NCBI GenBank assembly: GCA_028551475.1
Contig: CM052356.1
Coordinates: 23,277,884-23,341,883, forward strand
DNA length: 64,000 bases
DNA from: Casuarina equisetifolia
Lineage: Eukaryota; Streptophyta; Magnoliopsida; Fagales; Casuarinaceae
Reading direction: 5' to 3'
This document shows, one piece after another, positions 37,863 through 52,500 of the stretch. Every line of letters starts with the position of its first letter. The stretch's first letter is position 1. The notes under the pieces were generated by a model. It saw only the letters and a list, made by a program, of their open reading frames with translations. It ran no database searches and had not been told where the DNA came from. A program made the position numbers and the translations under genes.

Positions 37863-39469
37863 GCAGAAGAAGAACTTTTATGATGCCGGCAGGCAGATCA
37901 GGCTGAACCCATACCAGGCCTGGCCGTTTCTGTTGTTTAATCATTTATTTACCGAAATGCTTTTCGAAAATAGTCTCGCGCTTTTGTCAAAGCCTTGTGA
38001 ACATTGTTTCTCCAACAACAAATATGTGAGACAAGTGCGGTTAGGACGATGTCTGACAAACCTAAAGCTGATGTAGTATGGTTTTGGACTGATTAAGAAA
38101 GACAAAACAAATCAACTCATCCTACACAAATTTGAGTTCGTAGGCCGTTTTCTAACCCAAGGTAGAATTATTTGTAGTGTATTCAGCTTTTGTAACAAGA
38201 CATTGAGATTAGGTTTTGTACACTCCCCACGAAAAAATGCCAAAAAGCACATGAAGAGGCAACAACATGCGTGGATGTAATGAAGAGAGGTTAATTCCTT
38301 AGGAATTGCTGTTAAGGAGGTTTGATATACAGATATGGGTATTCTCACCTTCGCCATCTCTGAGCCCAAAAACTTGTGATCTCTGCGATTGGTTGCATAG
38401 ATTTTGGAAGAAGGTAACGCAGTGAAACTTTGTGCATAAGAGGAACCTTCCACTTTCCAGCTTTGGTACTTCCTTTTTTTGATGAAGCTGAGGTACGGGA
38501 TCAACACTACCCTTGTGTCAGATTCCAGATCTCTGGGTATAAAATATAACTGACGAAAGATGCGATCTGAAACCACTCAAAATTCCAACTCAGATAAGGT
38601 CAGTATTCTATTCTACACGGCATGGCAGCAGATGCGGTGGAAATCTACTTGTTAAGTGAGGCAAACAGAATATTGAAATATTACTGATTCTTGAACTTGA
38701 ACTTCATCTATTTACAGGCACCAGAAGGAGACTGCGAATTAGAGATAATCACATGGGTTTTCTCCAACTAAGAATGGTCAAGTAAGGACTATTGAATCTT
38801 GGTACAGGAGAGCTAAAAATGACTCAAGAAAACGTTTACTTTTAGAGGACGTAATTTTTCTCTTTTTGGGTTGAAAACGAAGTGTAATGTAAAAGAGGAT
38901 CTTAAATACATTCCCAGCACCATCCTTGACTTCTCCCCAGATAAGATAAGTACGGATAAGAACAAATTGAGATCTCTGGCATATTAAAATGTGAAGGTAT
39001 CCAGGCGGAAAAATCCATGCCAAATGCGGCCAATGAAGAGTTGACTTCGTGCTGCTTGAAGAGGTTTGCGGCGGGCCGTGTCCAAAACTGCGCGACCATC
39101 GCCCCGTTTGACGCCCTGAAAGACCTTTATAATTGGATATACGGCCGTCACCGACCAAACATGTCCGTTTATGGAGTTTCAAACGGTAGGAATCGTAACG
39201 CGTTTTGAATTCTAGATGGGCGGGTTTGAACGGTCGGTGTCTATTGCAGATCTCCCAAAAGATAAGAACAAAGAGTAGGGGAGAAAATAGCTGACGTGGA
39301 ACTTTTTTTTATTAACCCTAATTAGTTTACAGATGCATTTCAATTTCCTTGTTAGTTTTGGTAGTAAGGGTTTTAGTGATAGAAGAATTATGTCCTTGGT
39401 GTTGTAAAAAGTTTAGAATATTTTTAATTAGTGAAGTACAAAGAGTGAAAAATGACACAATAAGTAAAT

Positions 39470-39600
39470 GGAAATGAAGAGTGTGTAATTCCTTGATATA
39501 GTCCAAATGGTGAGGAAGACTCGTGTGAAAGATCTTGGGTTCGAATACATTCAATTGCATTTTTTATTGACTTAAGCATGATAGAATTTTTCATTAGTTT
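39470..39600 (+). mobile_element. Possible tRNA-derived SINE
   Basis: TATAGTCCAAATGG (about 39496-39509) fits a polymerase III A-box, and GGGTTCGAATAC (about 39537-39548) is close to the B-box consensus GGTTCGANTCC. The spacing of about 40 bases suits a tRNA-derived head, and a T-rich end follows. I found no target-site duplication, so the limits are rough. Confidence 0.4.
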
Positions 39601-42585
39601 TAAAACTATCATGTGATGTCCATGTTATGCATTCAACTAGATGCTAAATGATGAATGTTTTATTTTCTTAATCTTATGTAATTATTTTAGGATCAAGTAA
39701 TTTCTAAAGTCACAAAATAAAATGAAGGTTAAAATGCTTGTTTTAATTTATGTTTTATCTTTGCTTATCTTTCTCTTTCTCCATCTTTGTTTCTATCCAA
39801 ATATATGCATATATTTACTAAAAATTACCAACATAGCTTTTTAACTCTTTGTGATTTCTTATACCATAAATTCTGAATTAATATGTGCACTATTTTGTGT
39901 CTGGCATATGTGGTTTATCTAATTTTATTTTTGGTAAAGTTTTGAGAAATATTTTGGATTTTTAAACCAGAGTTGGTCTAACGGAGTTACATGTGAAATA
40001 ACTTTTTACGCAAGATTTATAAAATAGAATAAAATTATTTTGATAAAACTAGGAAATATTTAAAAACCAAAAAAAAAAAAGTTACGAACTATATCTACAA
40101 GAAAAGAACTAATCTTGGAGTTAATCACTTCCAACAATGATGTGATGCCCATTGTGAGTTTGTCAAATAGTTTTGATGATCACTATGAGGCGACCGAATG
40201 ATTTTGAAGGTCCCCAAGACACAACCATAAGGTTTTGGCAACTAATAATGATACCGTGCAATTTTGGTGGTTATGTGAAGCGTTTAGATTATGGCCACAG
40301 ATTCATGGGGCAGCTTGTGATAGCCATTAGTCGGCTCAGCTATCATTGTCTTACTTCATTTTTCACTCAATTCTTTATCTAACATGGAAAAAATTTGAGT
40401 ATTTTCTATTATTGATAAACATTTACGTGTTTAACATCTTTAAATAAACAAGTGATAACATGTTTGTTTCTATAGATTTAGGTCATCTAGTTTTCTACTT
40501 CTTGTATATGAAAAGAACTATCCTCAAATTGCTGAAAATATGCCTAAGGGCTTGTCCTCTTAATAACTAGCTAAAGAGGCAAAAAGAAATGTAATATTGA
40601 TAAACAAAGGATAAGATTTCTGGGTATATTTTAATTCTTAGCATGTTTTATTAGAAGATTTATAAATTTCACGAAGATATTTTGGTCTATTGATAATTCA
40701 TAACTACCATATATTCTGTGTTCAATCGAATAATTAGAAAAAAATCAATAAAAACACTAATAGCTGAATGACACAATTATTAATACTTTCATGTTAAAGT
40801 CTTTTTTTTTTAATATATATATATATTCTCCCTCTCCCCCTCTCTCTCTTAGGATGAATCAATCATTTGTCGCAGTTCCAGCAGAAACAAAAGCATCAAT
40901 AATAAAACTAATGGTTGCGACTGTTAGTTTCAATAGAATTCGGACAAGAGGGTATACATCTAGTCCTTCGAATATTGTGAAAAGTATCTCAAAATGATTA
41001 ACTCAATTACAAAGATGATGTCGACTTGTTGGTCAAGTGTTTTGCTAACGTTGTTTACTTTTTTCCACAAAGCGAGGCGACCATGGCTGCATCCTATTCC
41101 TTCTTTTGCTTTTTGGGTACGAGGTCATGATTAAACTTGATTGATCACCATTAGGTATTTGGTTCTAACAGATGCCTTTAAAAGAGGGACTCGCAGGAAA
41201 TAGCAGTGGCTGTTGGAGGATCAAATGCGCACTGCAAGAAGTTAATTCAAAAGAGTGGGTAAAACATAGATCATCTTTCAAAAAGCCGTCGTTATTGAAG
41301 AGACTTTGAGTTAGCTTTACCCTATCTTGCTTTATATAATTAGTGTAGCTCAGAATTGACCATCAGAAAGTTTTAATCATGTCTTTGACAAAGAAGACAT
41401 GCGGAGAATATGAAAGGGACGGACCAAAACTCAACATTACTGCTTTTCAAGAGTCGCAGGATAATATAAAAAGGATCTGCTTAACCAAATGCCTTGATAT
41501 AGCTTCGGATTGGGTCATTCCATTGATATAAATCAAGGTGTTGAATGTTTCTAAAAGTTCTTATGGAAAAGTTGGATAATATATTCAAAGACGCATAAAT
41601 GGGCATCCCACTTTAGGTTCCCAATAGTTGTTGCCGACTCATTGTGTTCTTTAATTCCGAATACATCATTCACTTGAAGACAAGCATGGGCAATATCGAT
41701 GGGGTCGGCACTTATAACCTCGTGATCTGAGCCCTGGGTCGGTGTCGCGTGCCAGTATTTGGCCAGTGACTTCATTTTTTCTCCCTGGAAATATGCTACA
41801 GATTCAACCAGGAGGGTTATCCTCTTCGTGCTGAGAGGAGGGAAGTGGATAGACTTCTGAGGTTGCTCCCGTGTGATGTCAAAAGAAGCTTTTGTTTTCT
41901 GCACTCTGACTTTAATTACTGTCCTCAGACCATGGCCTCTCAAATTCTGGGGCATCGGCTTTAGTGGGTCACCATTCTAGCCTGAGTGCCAGACATCCCT
42001 AGATATCTGGGGTAGAAGCATGGAGCACACTACTGCCATTGTATAAGCCAAGTGGACAGTGGAAAAGCATGAGCATTGCATTAAAAACAATGATTTGCGG
42101 TTCTAATTTTTCTTCGTCCCATCTATTTGTTTTTTCGTCCTTTCCTTGTCGTCCAACTAGCCATGAAAAATTTGGCTAATCAAGAATTATCAATTTACGT
42201 GTGGGATGGAAAGTCAAGTCTCACGGGTTTGGTTCGAGAATAATCAAATAGATAATTCTGGGTAGGATTCCATCAGATGCTTCTTTTGATGTCTTCATCT
42301 GGGTATAAAGCCCGTGCTTCAGAAAGCTACAAGATCATCACCCATCAAGACTGTTATTAAGGATAGAATCATGTTCAACTTATGAACAAAGCATTGTTCA
42401 GCTTAAGATAAAATATTGAGATAAACAGATTAGTGTTTTATGTCTAATCTGCACTCTCAGATTATCTTACTGGGTGTGGCTCTGAAATTGGCTCGACCCA
42501 TACTTGGATAAATAATACTTAATGATTTTGCACGTGAATTTACAGCATATGAACAGAGAAAAACAGTACCACAGCAGATTCTTCA

Positions 42586-42591
42586 TTTATT
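42586..42591 (-). terminator. Candidate AATAAA poly(A) signal of GT-2
   Basis: AATAAA on the minus strand lies about 340 bases after the GT-2 stop codon. This is a plausible plant 3' UTR length, but other A-rich signals nearby could be used instead. Confidence 0.4.
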
Positions 42592-42931
42592 ATTAAAAGC
42601 TCTTCCTGAAGAGCTAGATTATTACAGATTGGCGATTCAATAAAATTTTTCAAATTGTAAAGAAAATGTAACATCTCGCCGAGTATCCCACTACAGACCA
42701 CAACCCATGTGAATTCTGCAAATTCTTCTCTCCACAGAGCTCATCTGTAAATGGGTCGTACGCCAACCCCAACAAATATTTTTTTGGCAATCATTGAAAA
42801 CTGAACAAGGAATAATTGCTCCTTCATTGCATTTACCACTTGGACTTTTCTTTTTCCTTTTAATTGTTTTCTGTACTTCAATGTCAGATATTCGAACCTC
42901 TTTAATAATTGAGAAGCTTCTCTATCCTGTC

Positions 42932-45122
42932 TCATTTTGCATTCTCCACAGGAGAAGATTTGTTTAGTACCATCTCATAACCGCCGCCACCATCTTCTTC
43001 CTCAGTATCTTCATCGTTATCGTCTTCCAGATTTTGTTCCACATTTTCCGTCTGATCATTATCTTCCATCAGAGTGTCCTGCTGGTTGTCTTCTCGTAGG
43101 GGCCACTGCTGCTCCGGCTGGACCATCAACGGCTCCATTGGATTATTAGGCTTCACATATCCGGGATCTACTGAGCCATCAACCTTGTTCTTCTCTTTGT
43201 ATAGAGCATTCAGCTGGTGGAAGTACGGACAAGTTTTAGAATCCTCGCGCCGCTTAATGTTGCTATCCTTGACCTTCTTGAAGTACTTGTTAATGTTCTC
43301 CCACTTCTCCTTGCATCTCTTGGCACTGCGATTGTACCCAAACCTCCGCATCCCGGCCGAGATCTCCTCCCAAAGAGGCCCTTTTGGCCCACTTTCCGGA
43401 TACTTCAGGTCAAGATTCGTACGAAGCGTTATCAAAGCTTGAACTTCAGTTTTCGGCCATCTAGAAGAGGTCTTTGAGGTAACGTTCTCAAAGCCTTCCG
43501 TTTTCTGAATACCAGAATCCGTCGCTGACAGCGGAGGAGGTGGTGGCGGCGGCCCAGGCATTGGCAATGACAATGACAATGATCTGGAACTGTCGTCATG
43601 CACATGTGTTTGCGGAGGTTGCTGTTGCCCAGATATCTTCTGCAATAGTGCTAGTAGAGCCGCGTCCTTCGCTGCGGCCGTGGACCGTTCCTGGATTAAC
43701 ATTTCATGCTCTCTATTGAGTCTTGCCATCTCTTGCATCCTCCAAGCTTCCTCTCGAACCAGTCGATGGTTTTCCTGTTTCTCAATGGCTTCCAAGAATT
43801 TTTGCTGTAGTGCCTCTTGCTTCTCAATCACCTCCTTGGCAAGCCTCTGAAAAAAGTCCTTCCATTTCCTCTTTCTCTTACAGCTTTCTTTGAATTCTTG
43901 ATCGGACGCCGTTGAAGATGACGTCGAAGTGCTGGAGAAAAGACTAGCGGAGGTGTTCCTTCGCCAAAGATTTACTGGGTTGTTTGTTTTTGCTGGAGGA
44001 ATTGCAGGGTTCTTTGCTGGTATTGGAGGAATTATAGGGCTTGAATTTGGAGTGATAACAGTCTGGGACATGACTTTAGGGTTTGTTGTCAATGGAACAG
44101 TGATCTGTGAGACATTTGTACCGTTTGTCCACGGTACCGCCGGAGTCACGGAAAAAGAAGCTTGAGGTCTAGACTGTGGACCACTTGGTTGGCTCTCCAG
44201 GGCTTGTAATTGATCGAAGAACCGATACGTCTTTCCCTCCGCCTTTCCACTTCGACCTTCTTTAGTTCTTTTGTGGTACTTGTAAACATTTTCGAATTTC
44301 TCCTTGCATTTCTTGGCGCTTCGACTGTAACCAAGCTCTGCCAGTTTCCTGATAATACAATATTTTAAGCAACAACAACACTTTGCAAAGTTTCTCATTC
44401 AGCAGAATCTAGTTTTAACAGAATTGATGGATCTATAAGGCAAAAGTGAAGACTATTTGCCTAAGACGACGAGAAAATTGTTGATAAGCGGAAAAAAAAG
44501 CCCTAGATATGAGAAGAAGGAAAAACTAATTCATGGCCAAATATTTGCAGTGGAAAGACGCCACTGGCGATGCTAATTCATGGCCAAAGTTCATCATCTT
44601 GCTATAGTTCGACACTTTAATCTCTTCTTTTTAAACCTTAAGAAGCATTCAAAACATGGGTCTCATCATAGGAGATTTGAATTTTCTATAGTTGAAGAAA
44701 CGTTACCAACCGAAGACATGTGGATGTTTATGAACGACTGAAAGACCTGCAAATTACAGTGCAAAGCTAATTCGACCCGGATCTCCATTTATGATCTTAA
44801 ACAGCACATTTTCCGCCCACAACAAAAGCCTTAGGAATGGTAAGAAGAGAAATCACCTTGAAACCTCTTCCCATAATGGACCTTTAAGACTTGAATCACG
44901 AAACACGGCATCCATGTCAGACCGTATCTTCAACAGCGCCATCGTTTCCTGGCAAGGCCACCTGTTTCCACCACCGTTACTTTTGTCACCACCCTCGTCG
45001 CCCCTACCCTTCTCTTCTTCTCCAGAATTTGACCCGATAATACCCGACTCATCGCCTTCATGAACCACAGCCACCACCGTGTCCTCACCGGAGCTTGCCA
45101 AAACATCCGCAGCTCCCAGCAT
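42932..45122 (-). CDS. Two-trihelix GT factor of the GT-2 type (2 exons, 560 aa)
   Basis: Exons on the minus strand are 45122-44857 and 44348-42932. They join in phase 2 at the same Arg of the first trihelix as in DF1, so the intron position is shared. Start is MLGAADVLASSGED, parallel to MLGDSG in DF1; a TTG upstream is not needed. The N-terminal trihelix is about residues 53-118, the central coiled coil about 250-315 (WKDFFQRLAKEVIEKQEALQ), a Pro run (PGPPPPPPP) precedes the C-terminal trihelix at about 385-450, and the acidic tail ends YEMVLNKSSP, very like Arabidopsis GT-2 (At1g76890). GT-2 binds GT boxes through both domains. One oddity is that the invariant RWPRQET of the first helix reads RWPCQET here (TGC for CGC). 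The gene lies tail-to-tail with its sister DF1, about 8.3 kb apart. The intron is 508 bases. Confidence 0.94.
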
Positions 45123-46522
45123 GGTGTTCTTCAAGCGGTTACAGCAGAAAAAACATATAACCGGAGAGGGTGAATCCTCGCGTGGTGTTATGAAGATAGG
45201 TATACGGTGATTTTATTTGTTTATTTGGGTGGGATCTGTCTGTCAATCTGAGCGTGGAGGATGAATTTTTAAAGCCAAAGAAAGAAAAGAAAAGAAAAGA
45301 AAGAGAGAGAAACCAAGCTCATTTCTCCAACACCTTAGCCATGGAATCTTCAGTCACCTTCGTACCTTTTTGTTGCTCAGGGAAAAGAACACCACAAGGG
45401 TCACTCGTCCTCTCTTATATACATACCATCCCTACAAAGAAACGGAAGTGCCTGATAAAAGATAAACCAGACCGCAAAACCTAAAGGGAAGAAATACAGT
45501 AGATATTATATTACAGTAATGGATGTGTATGAGTAGCAGTGATAACAACTGCAGATAGCGACGATGGGGATAATAAGTGGCCCATTGTAGGTCAGCTTTG
45601 CTTTTCGAGCGCGTTTTGGATTTCAGTGGCCGTTGGCTACCCTTGGGGTTACTAAACTACCCCTAACCGGAAGGCCATTGACCTCAAATTATGCAAAGTA
45701 ATCATGCAAAGCATTGTACTGGATCACCATTGTCCTTACTTTTTCTTTCCGTTTGGGTTCCATTGTGTTCAATTATTGATAGCAATCTCCCCATTTCTTC
45801 AACCTTTGAAGCAAAATTTTGGCGCTTGTGGTGCCACATGGTCGAAGGCATTGCCGTCATGTTGACGCTGCTACAGCGTTGGACAAACTTTGCTTTCTAA
45901 GTCACCTGCCAAAGGGAAACCGAAAAATACCCGCAAACTTATCTGAATTTTGAGTTAGATGAAGGTCGCTTACTAGGTCAAGTCATTTATGAACGGAAGT
46001 AATTAGTAGTGGCCAGTTCTGTTAGGCTGTGACCTACCCTAATAAATGGGCGGATTGAGATCCGGAAGAGGAAGATCCTGTAATTGGTTCCTCATTTTCC
46101 AGTTATTTGAATTTCTGGGGCTGAGTTGGTCGGTTTTCCAATACAAATCAGTTGAAAAGTCATTCTAGGGTTGCCTTGGAGCTTTGGTTGTTGAAAATCC
46201 AACCTTTCTTAAAAATCTGGCTGTAAAATCTTAGCAATCTGAAGATCCTTTCTTGGTTGGTGCATTTGCAAAGGCAAGTAAATTCGAAGAAAGTCCTTTT
46301 GTCGTTCTTGTTTCTCGCTTTTGGGTGGAAAATTTCGTTCTTGCATTGATGCTAATATTCATCGACCCCACAACGTGCTTGGATGTCGCGGACTTTATGA
46401 TGGACGAATATTTTATGCGGTTAGAAATTTTCAGACTTCAACTCACAGGACAGGACCACTATGTTTAGGCAAGTCTTGGAGTGCTATGGAAATAATAGAG
46501 AGAGGGCAAGTTCTTATTAGGA

Positions 46523-46559
<37 letters not shown>

Positions 46560-49500
46560 GTGGTTTTATCATAGGCATTTGAGAATTTTTATTCGCTCAA
46601 TTATGGAGCCGGAAAACAAATGGAGTGAGAGGGGCCCAAACTGTTACTTAATTATTCCTACATAATCACCTTTGATTAAACCCTTTTTGCTTGTTGGATG
46701 GATGGATAGTAGATTAACTTATGTGTACGAAAAAGCATGACAGCATTAAGGTGAAAAGTTATGTACAGCAATAATGGGATTGCTTATCTGTCTACCTAAG
46801 CCGTGCAAGAACCCTAAGGAACCATTGCTGATTATGGCAAGGAAAAGGAAAAGGAAATGGAAATGGTGTACAAGTAAGGCTCTATGAAGAATTGAAGAGT
46901 AAGAAGGTAGGTAAACCTGTGTGTAGGATGATGAGAAAAACAAGTTATTTTATCTTTCGTTTACTTTCATCGGGTTGTCTCATTGATTATACAACACACA
47001 AGTAGTTTAGCCATTTACCTCTCGACCCTGTTGGCCCACTTTGAAAAGTTACATGTGGACAAAAGGGTTGCTTAACATGGAGGGCATGTGAATCTACACT
47101 TGCATCATGTGTCATCCATGTGGAGAAAACCTCGAGTTTACCTGGCACTAGCGATGCAGCCCACCTAGTTGATGCTCTATAATTCACTCGTTTAATTATT
47201 CTATCATCATCATCTTCTTCTGCTTCTGCTTCTTCTTCTAATTAACAGGCAGTTGGCATTCACGCCACTCTTTCTCAAGGAATCTAACATAAAGATTTGT
47301 GACTCCACCGCCCCGTGAATCGCCTTAATCTATATCATTAACTAACAGCATCAGTTGGGTTTGCGTCAATGGGATCCCTCAACAAGGTAACTGCTATTGT
47401 ATATTCAATAACAATCATGGCATCTACACTTTTTCCTTACAGCTTCTAGTAGATTTTCCTTTTTTTAATTTCAAAGCTTGTTATGGAAGAATCTTTACAG
47501 TTTTCTATGGAATGACAATGTAATTCTCTCTCAGACGCATGTTACAGACAATCTGTACTGGATGTTTGGCATCTGGGGCAGACCTTTGTATTATTTGATA
47601 ACAATATAGCAAGTGACTACCTTCTGTCTTGTGAGCCTCCCGTTTGGTTCCGCGTTAAGGTACTGAAAATAGGTCAACCCAAATAACACTGATCTTTACA
47701 GCCAAAGAAAACCACATAAAAACTTCTTCTTCTTCTTCTTCTTTTTTTAAAGAAAAACAGAGTTGTGTTTTTGTTTATCTAGCTGCATTAATCCCGAGGA
47801 AAATCGAGTACACTGAGTCACGACATAAACTTCGAGGAGCATGGTCCTTTTGTTGGGTTGGCCTAGAACGACTCAGCCATGCATGCTAAGGCCTTAGTCT
47901 TCATCATTATTCTCCCCTCTTGTTGCCATGCAACAAGGTAAAGCTTGCATATACAGCCTTTGTGGCGGGGCGGGGGGTTAATGTAGACTGCAATGTCTCT
48001 GCCGTACTCTGAGCTGTTCGATGGTGGGGTTTTCTTGCTGTAGCTGGTGGATGTGTGATTGGGATCTTTGCTTTTCAAGAGTCAGGCTTTAAGGAATTTC
48101 GTTTGATCGCTGACATATTTTAAATTTGAAGCATGGTTTTAACTTCCAAAACAAAACGTGCTGGATATGAGACCTTGAAGCCTGACATAGCTTTTATATT
48201 AGAATACGTGTTTTGATACCTAAAATGGATCTCTCCTTCGTCTCTCCAAGCTTCTTTTTCTTGCTCCAGGGAATGACGAAGGGTTTAATTCAGACTCTAA
48301 GGCGGCAAAGGAAAGCCATGAAGGTGCCCAAGCTGTTTCGAGGCAACTACAGAAGAGCTCATCTTATGTGCTTTAATTTGGAAAGATCAACGTGAATTGT
48401 GGTGTTACATTCACGATGCCAATTGCAGCAAAAGGGAGTCCGACATTGTAGATTAGCTGTCCCTATAAGATCCATTTTAAGAATTTGTGGTTTTCTTTTC
48501 TGAACCTCTACCATCTTCATGGGGTTTGAAATAATCGTAAACAGTAGCCATAAAAATAACTCCCAGAAACGAAAAGACAACAATAATGCATGATGCTTCT
48601 GTTGAATAATGTCAGGAACAAAGAAGAAAAGCTAAAAAGGAGGAGAGAGTATTTGAGAGAATTTAGGAACATGAATTAGAAGAGATAGAAATCAAAGACA
48701 AACAATAAAGCCTGCATAAAGGTGGTTAGGTTACCTTTCATCTTATTCCTGTGCAAATGGATGCAAGTTGATGGGTTCCATGTGCCTCCTACGTGTCCCC
48801 CACTCAAAACACATGGCATCATTAAATTGGCCTACGCAAGCTGAACGAACTGTACAGCGATGCCCAAATAATCAACCACTGAACCACTTCTTTTCTTTAT
48901 ACCACTTCTTCTAATTGATATTCTCTTTTGAAGTCAATTAAAGGTTCCAAAACCTGTTCTGATATTTCATATTCATTATCCAAAATTGCAGGGAACATAT
49001 TTATAATCTATGTTGGGCTGATGGCTGCAGAATCATCATTGCTTCTTTAAGATGAATTGTATAGTCATCTCGAACCTAACAAGGTGGCTGAACAATGTGG
49101 ACGAAAGTAGTTATACGGTCACCTTTCTCCTTCATCACCATGATTGTAAGGTATATCTATCTATTTCATTTATATTTCTGTTTTTAAAATCTGCAATTGA
49201 TCAAGACCACAATGAAATGAGAATATTTTGGATCAAGTTATTTATAAAGTATGTTAAAGTTGACAAACACCTGGTTCGCTTGGGAACATGTGTCGCCTTG
49301 TATGACACTCGGTTAGTTTAGGTGCATGTAGTTGAAAATGAAATAGTTACTGGACATCTCTACTAAAAGAATAACAGCTTGTTTTCTTATATTATTTCTA
49401 TTACATTTAAAAGGAGAAGATGTATCTGATCAAGCTCGGAAACAAAAGCAAGTGCATAACCAATTCAAATGCTAATCCAATATCATCACTTACAAAATAT

Positions 49501-52500
49501 GTGATAAATAAAGCATAAAAAAGACTAATTATCCCTCAAAATTGGCTAGCTCAATCGCAGGTGAGTATAATAGTGAAGTTGGGCTGGTAACTAAACTAGA
49601 ACCCAAAGAAGGATCTGCTTAAGCAATGGGCCACTCCGATTGGCCCCAATGGGCTAGAAAGAGCGACTAAGGACCCCTTTGAACACAAATCAAATTCTCG
49701 TATGCCACGGCCACATGGGCCACCGTCATCTGCTACATTGTGATGTCCGAAAGTCTTGAAGGAAGTTGTGGTTCAACGCTTGGCCAAATCGAGATCAATT
49801 GTTTAGTACATAATACATAACAGAGAAACTCTATTGAATAATAGAAAAACCATTGAATATCAACCTTCAAAAACATGAAAGCAAGCAAACCACTTGGCTG
49901 CACTTTGTATTTAACAAAGTGTTATCTCTAAACAGAAACTTCATCTCTTTGGTGGGTGTTCTTATAGCTTTTTCTTGATACTTGCACGATGAATGTAGGA
50001 TGGGGAACCTGAGATGGATGTGGGATCAATTGAATCTTAGAGAAGATAATGACATCTTTTACGTGCAGTGCTAAAACAGAAAGGAATAGTTGACTCTGTT
50101 CCCAAGGAACTGCTTAATATCAATGAAATGACTTTATCATTCTTCTAGACTCTAGCCCATTTAGGGACAGCTACACAATGAATAGGAGCACTAGGACTTG
50201 GGGCACTGAGAAGCATCCAGTAGAGTAAAAGACTCTTTGATCATGCAGTGTGGACCACCCAAACAAGGTGCCATAGTTGTAGAGAGACAAGACAACCCCT
50301 CCACAAGAAATTGGAAAAAGATGGTTACAGCAAAGTTTGCTTGCTATTTCACAGATACTCTTCACAGTGTAACCTCCCATTAAAGGGCTTCAGAGCCCGT
50401 TGCCTGTCTATAAGAGCTTGGGGATCCTGCAGTCCTCAATTATGGTGGTTCACATATCATGCTCGCGTTGTTGGAGCCAGAAACACATATTTGCGTTACT
50501 CTAAAAGGTCACATACCATGCTCAAGAGAACTCTTTTGTAAGGAACAGTGACCTCAAGATCATGGAAAAGGTCGTTATCTTCTGGTAATGATGATTCGCA
50601 CTACATATTGATAGTCCATTCCATTAACAATGGATTAGTGGTAGGGTTTCCAAAGCACTTTGAGACGTAGTTGCTATTAAGCTACAGTCCTTCACTAACA
50701 ACATATGCTCATTTCTCAGAGAAGACGTTTTATCAGAAAAAAGAAGCCTTCCACTGTCAAGATTGAACCTCAAATATGAAGGTTGGCACGGATAGATAAG
50801 ATCCAGGTGTGCGAAATGACAAGATTAAAGATAGCAACTAGGTGCAGAATGTTGAGGATCTTGTTAGATATCTTGCGGCTTCAAATCCAGTAGTTATAAT
50901 GCGCTCGAAATATCTCAGCAAGAATGTGCACTTAATAAGCAAGATCAATGTTGAACTGGCGTGGTTCTTCTCCTTTTATCCCAACGTTTAGATTCGCTTT
51001 ATAAAAGATAAGCTTCCAACTCATCATCATCTAGGTATGTATGCATAAACTGAGCTGCACTTGAGACTGACAAGTGGGCAGTAAATAGCTTTACTTTGAA
51101 GTAAGAACAATCAGCTCAGCTAGTCTATTGAAGTGGTTAGTTCATCGAGAGTTTCCCCATTCCCACCCCCCCTATCCCCCCCATATGTCAATGCTTGCAC
51201 GTCTGGCCAGCGTGCATACCAATTTTATGCTTTTGTCCTATTGAGCTTTCAATCTCACTCAATCACTTTGAATCCAAAACCCAAACACTGAAGCAATGAA
51301 AGTTTAGTATTTGGGGTTAAGGCGGTGGGATCCTCATGACTTGGTACAGAAATTAACTGAAGACCATGGCTAATAATGACTTGGCTGAAGCACGAATTCA
51401 TGCAAACTAAGACAAGAATACAAGTTAGAAGCATAATATCCTAACTGGGAGTGAAAAGAAAGTAGACACTATAAGAAAGAATTCCAAGGTTGCAAACAGT
51501 GATAATGGCTGTGGGCCTTTCTCCTTTTACGTGTCTATACAATCCCGAACGTACAGGCTTTACTAGGCATATCTCCTCCAACAAAAAGAGAATCTTTTAG
51601 AAATTGTAGGGCATTGTTGGTGCCCTTATGGACGAACAAATGGGTTCGTAGTGATAACACAATAGTCAAAGACCACTTCATTACTAGAGCAGATACACTT
51701 AGGACCTGTTCACCTATATTTGGATGTCCGAAGTATATTATAGGTCTTCACTGAGAGTATAAAATGGGACGTACCCCTCACTTTTGTTCATACTAATGGT
51801 TCTAGTTTAAATTAAACAAGGCCTAGTAACTCTGAGTACAATAGAAAATTAGATTGATAGACAAATTTCACCAGTAAAGTTGAGTTCTATTCGTTTAAGT
51901 TCAGTAAAAGAATTGTACTTATTGTATGACATGACAAGCCGACACAAGGACGAAGTATGCAACATTTTATCTTGTGTTTCTAGAAATACAACCCTATTCT
52001 GAGTGAAGACAACGTCAGAATAGTCCTATAGAAGGAAACAGCCTTGACCACCTTTGTGCGAACTAAAATCTTGAAGTAGACTAGAAAGGTATGGCACTTG
52101 GGTGGAAGTGGAAGGAGCTGACACTAATCCCCACAACATTAGATATATCCAAAAATGTTATATGACAAGCACATGTGCTCAATTTCAAGGGAAGGGTATG
52201 TATCAGTCACAGTACTGGCCTTCTTGGGGCAGAAGCCCTCATAATTGTTTATGATTCCCTCCTTGACATATAACGCAATGCTGAACTAATGGCGATGGCC
52301 ATCCACAAGCTCTTCTTACTCATGATATTGCTGAAAAGTGTGGAAAGATTATTCAATGTAAGGATTTCTAGCGATAAGTAATAGACTTGTGCCTATTAGC
52401 CTACCTAGAGGCCATGCAACTTACTGACTGCAGACAACAGTGGTTCCCGAAGATGGTCCAGAGATTCTGGTGCTCACTGCACACTGGTTCCCAGCTAAAA

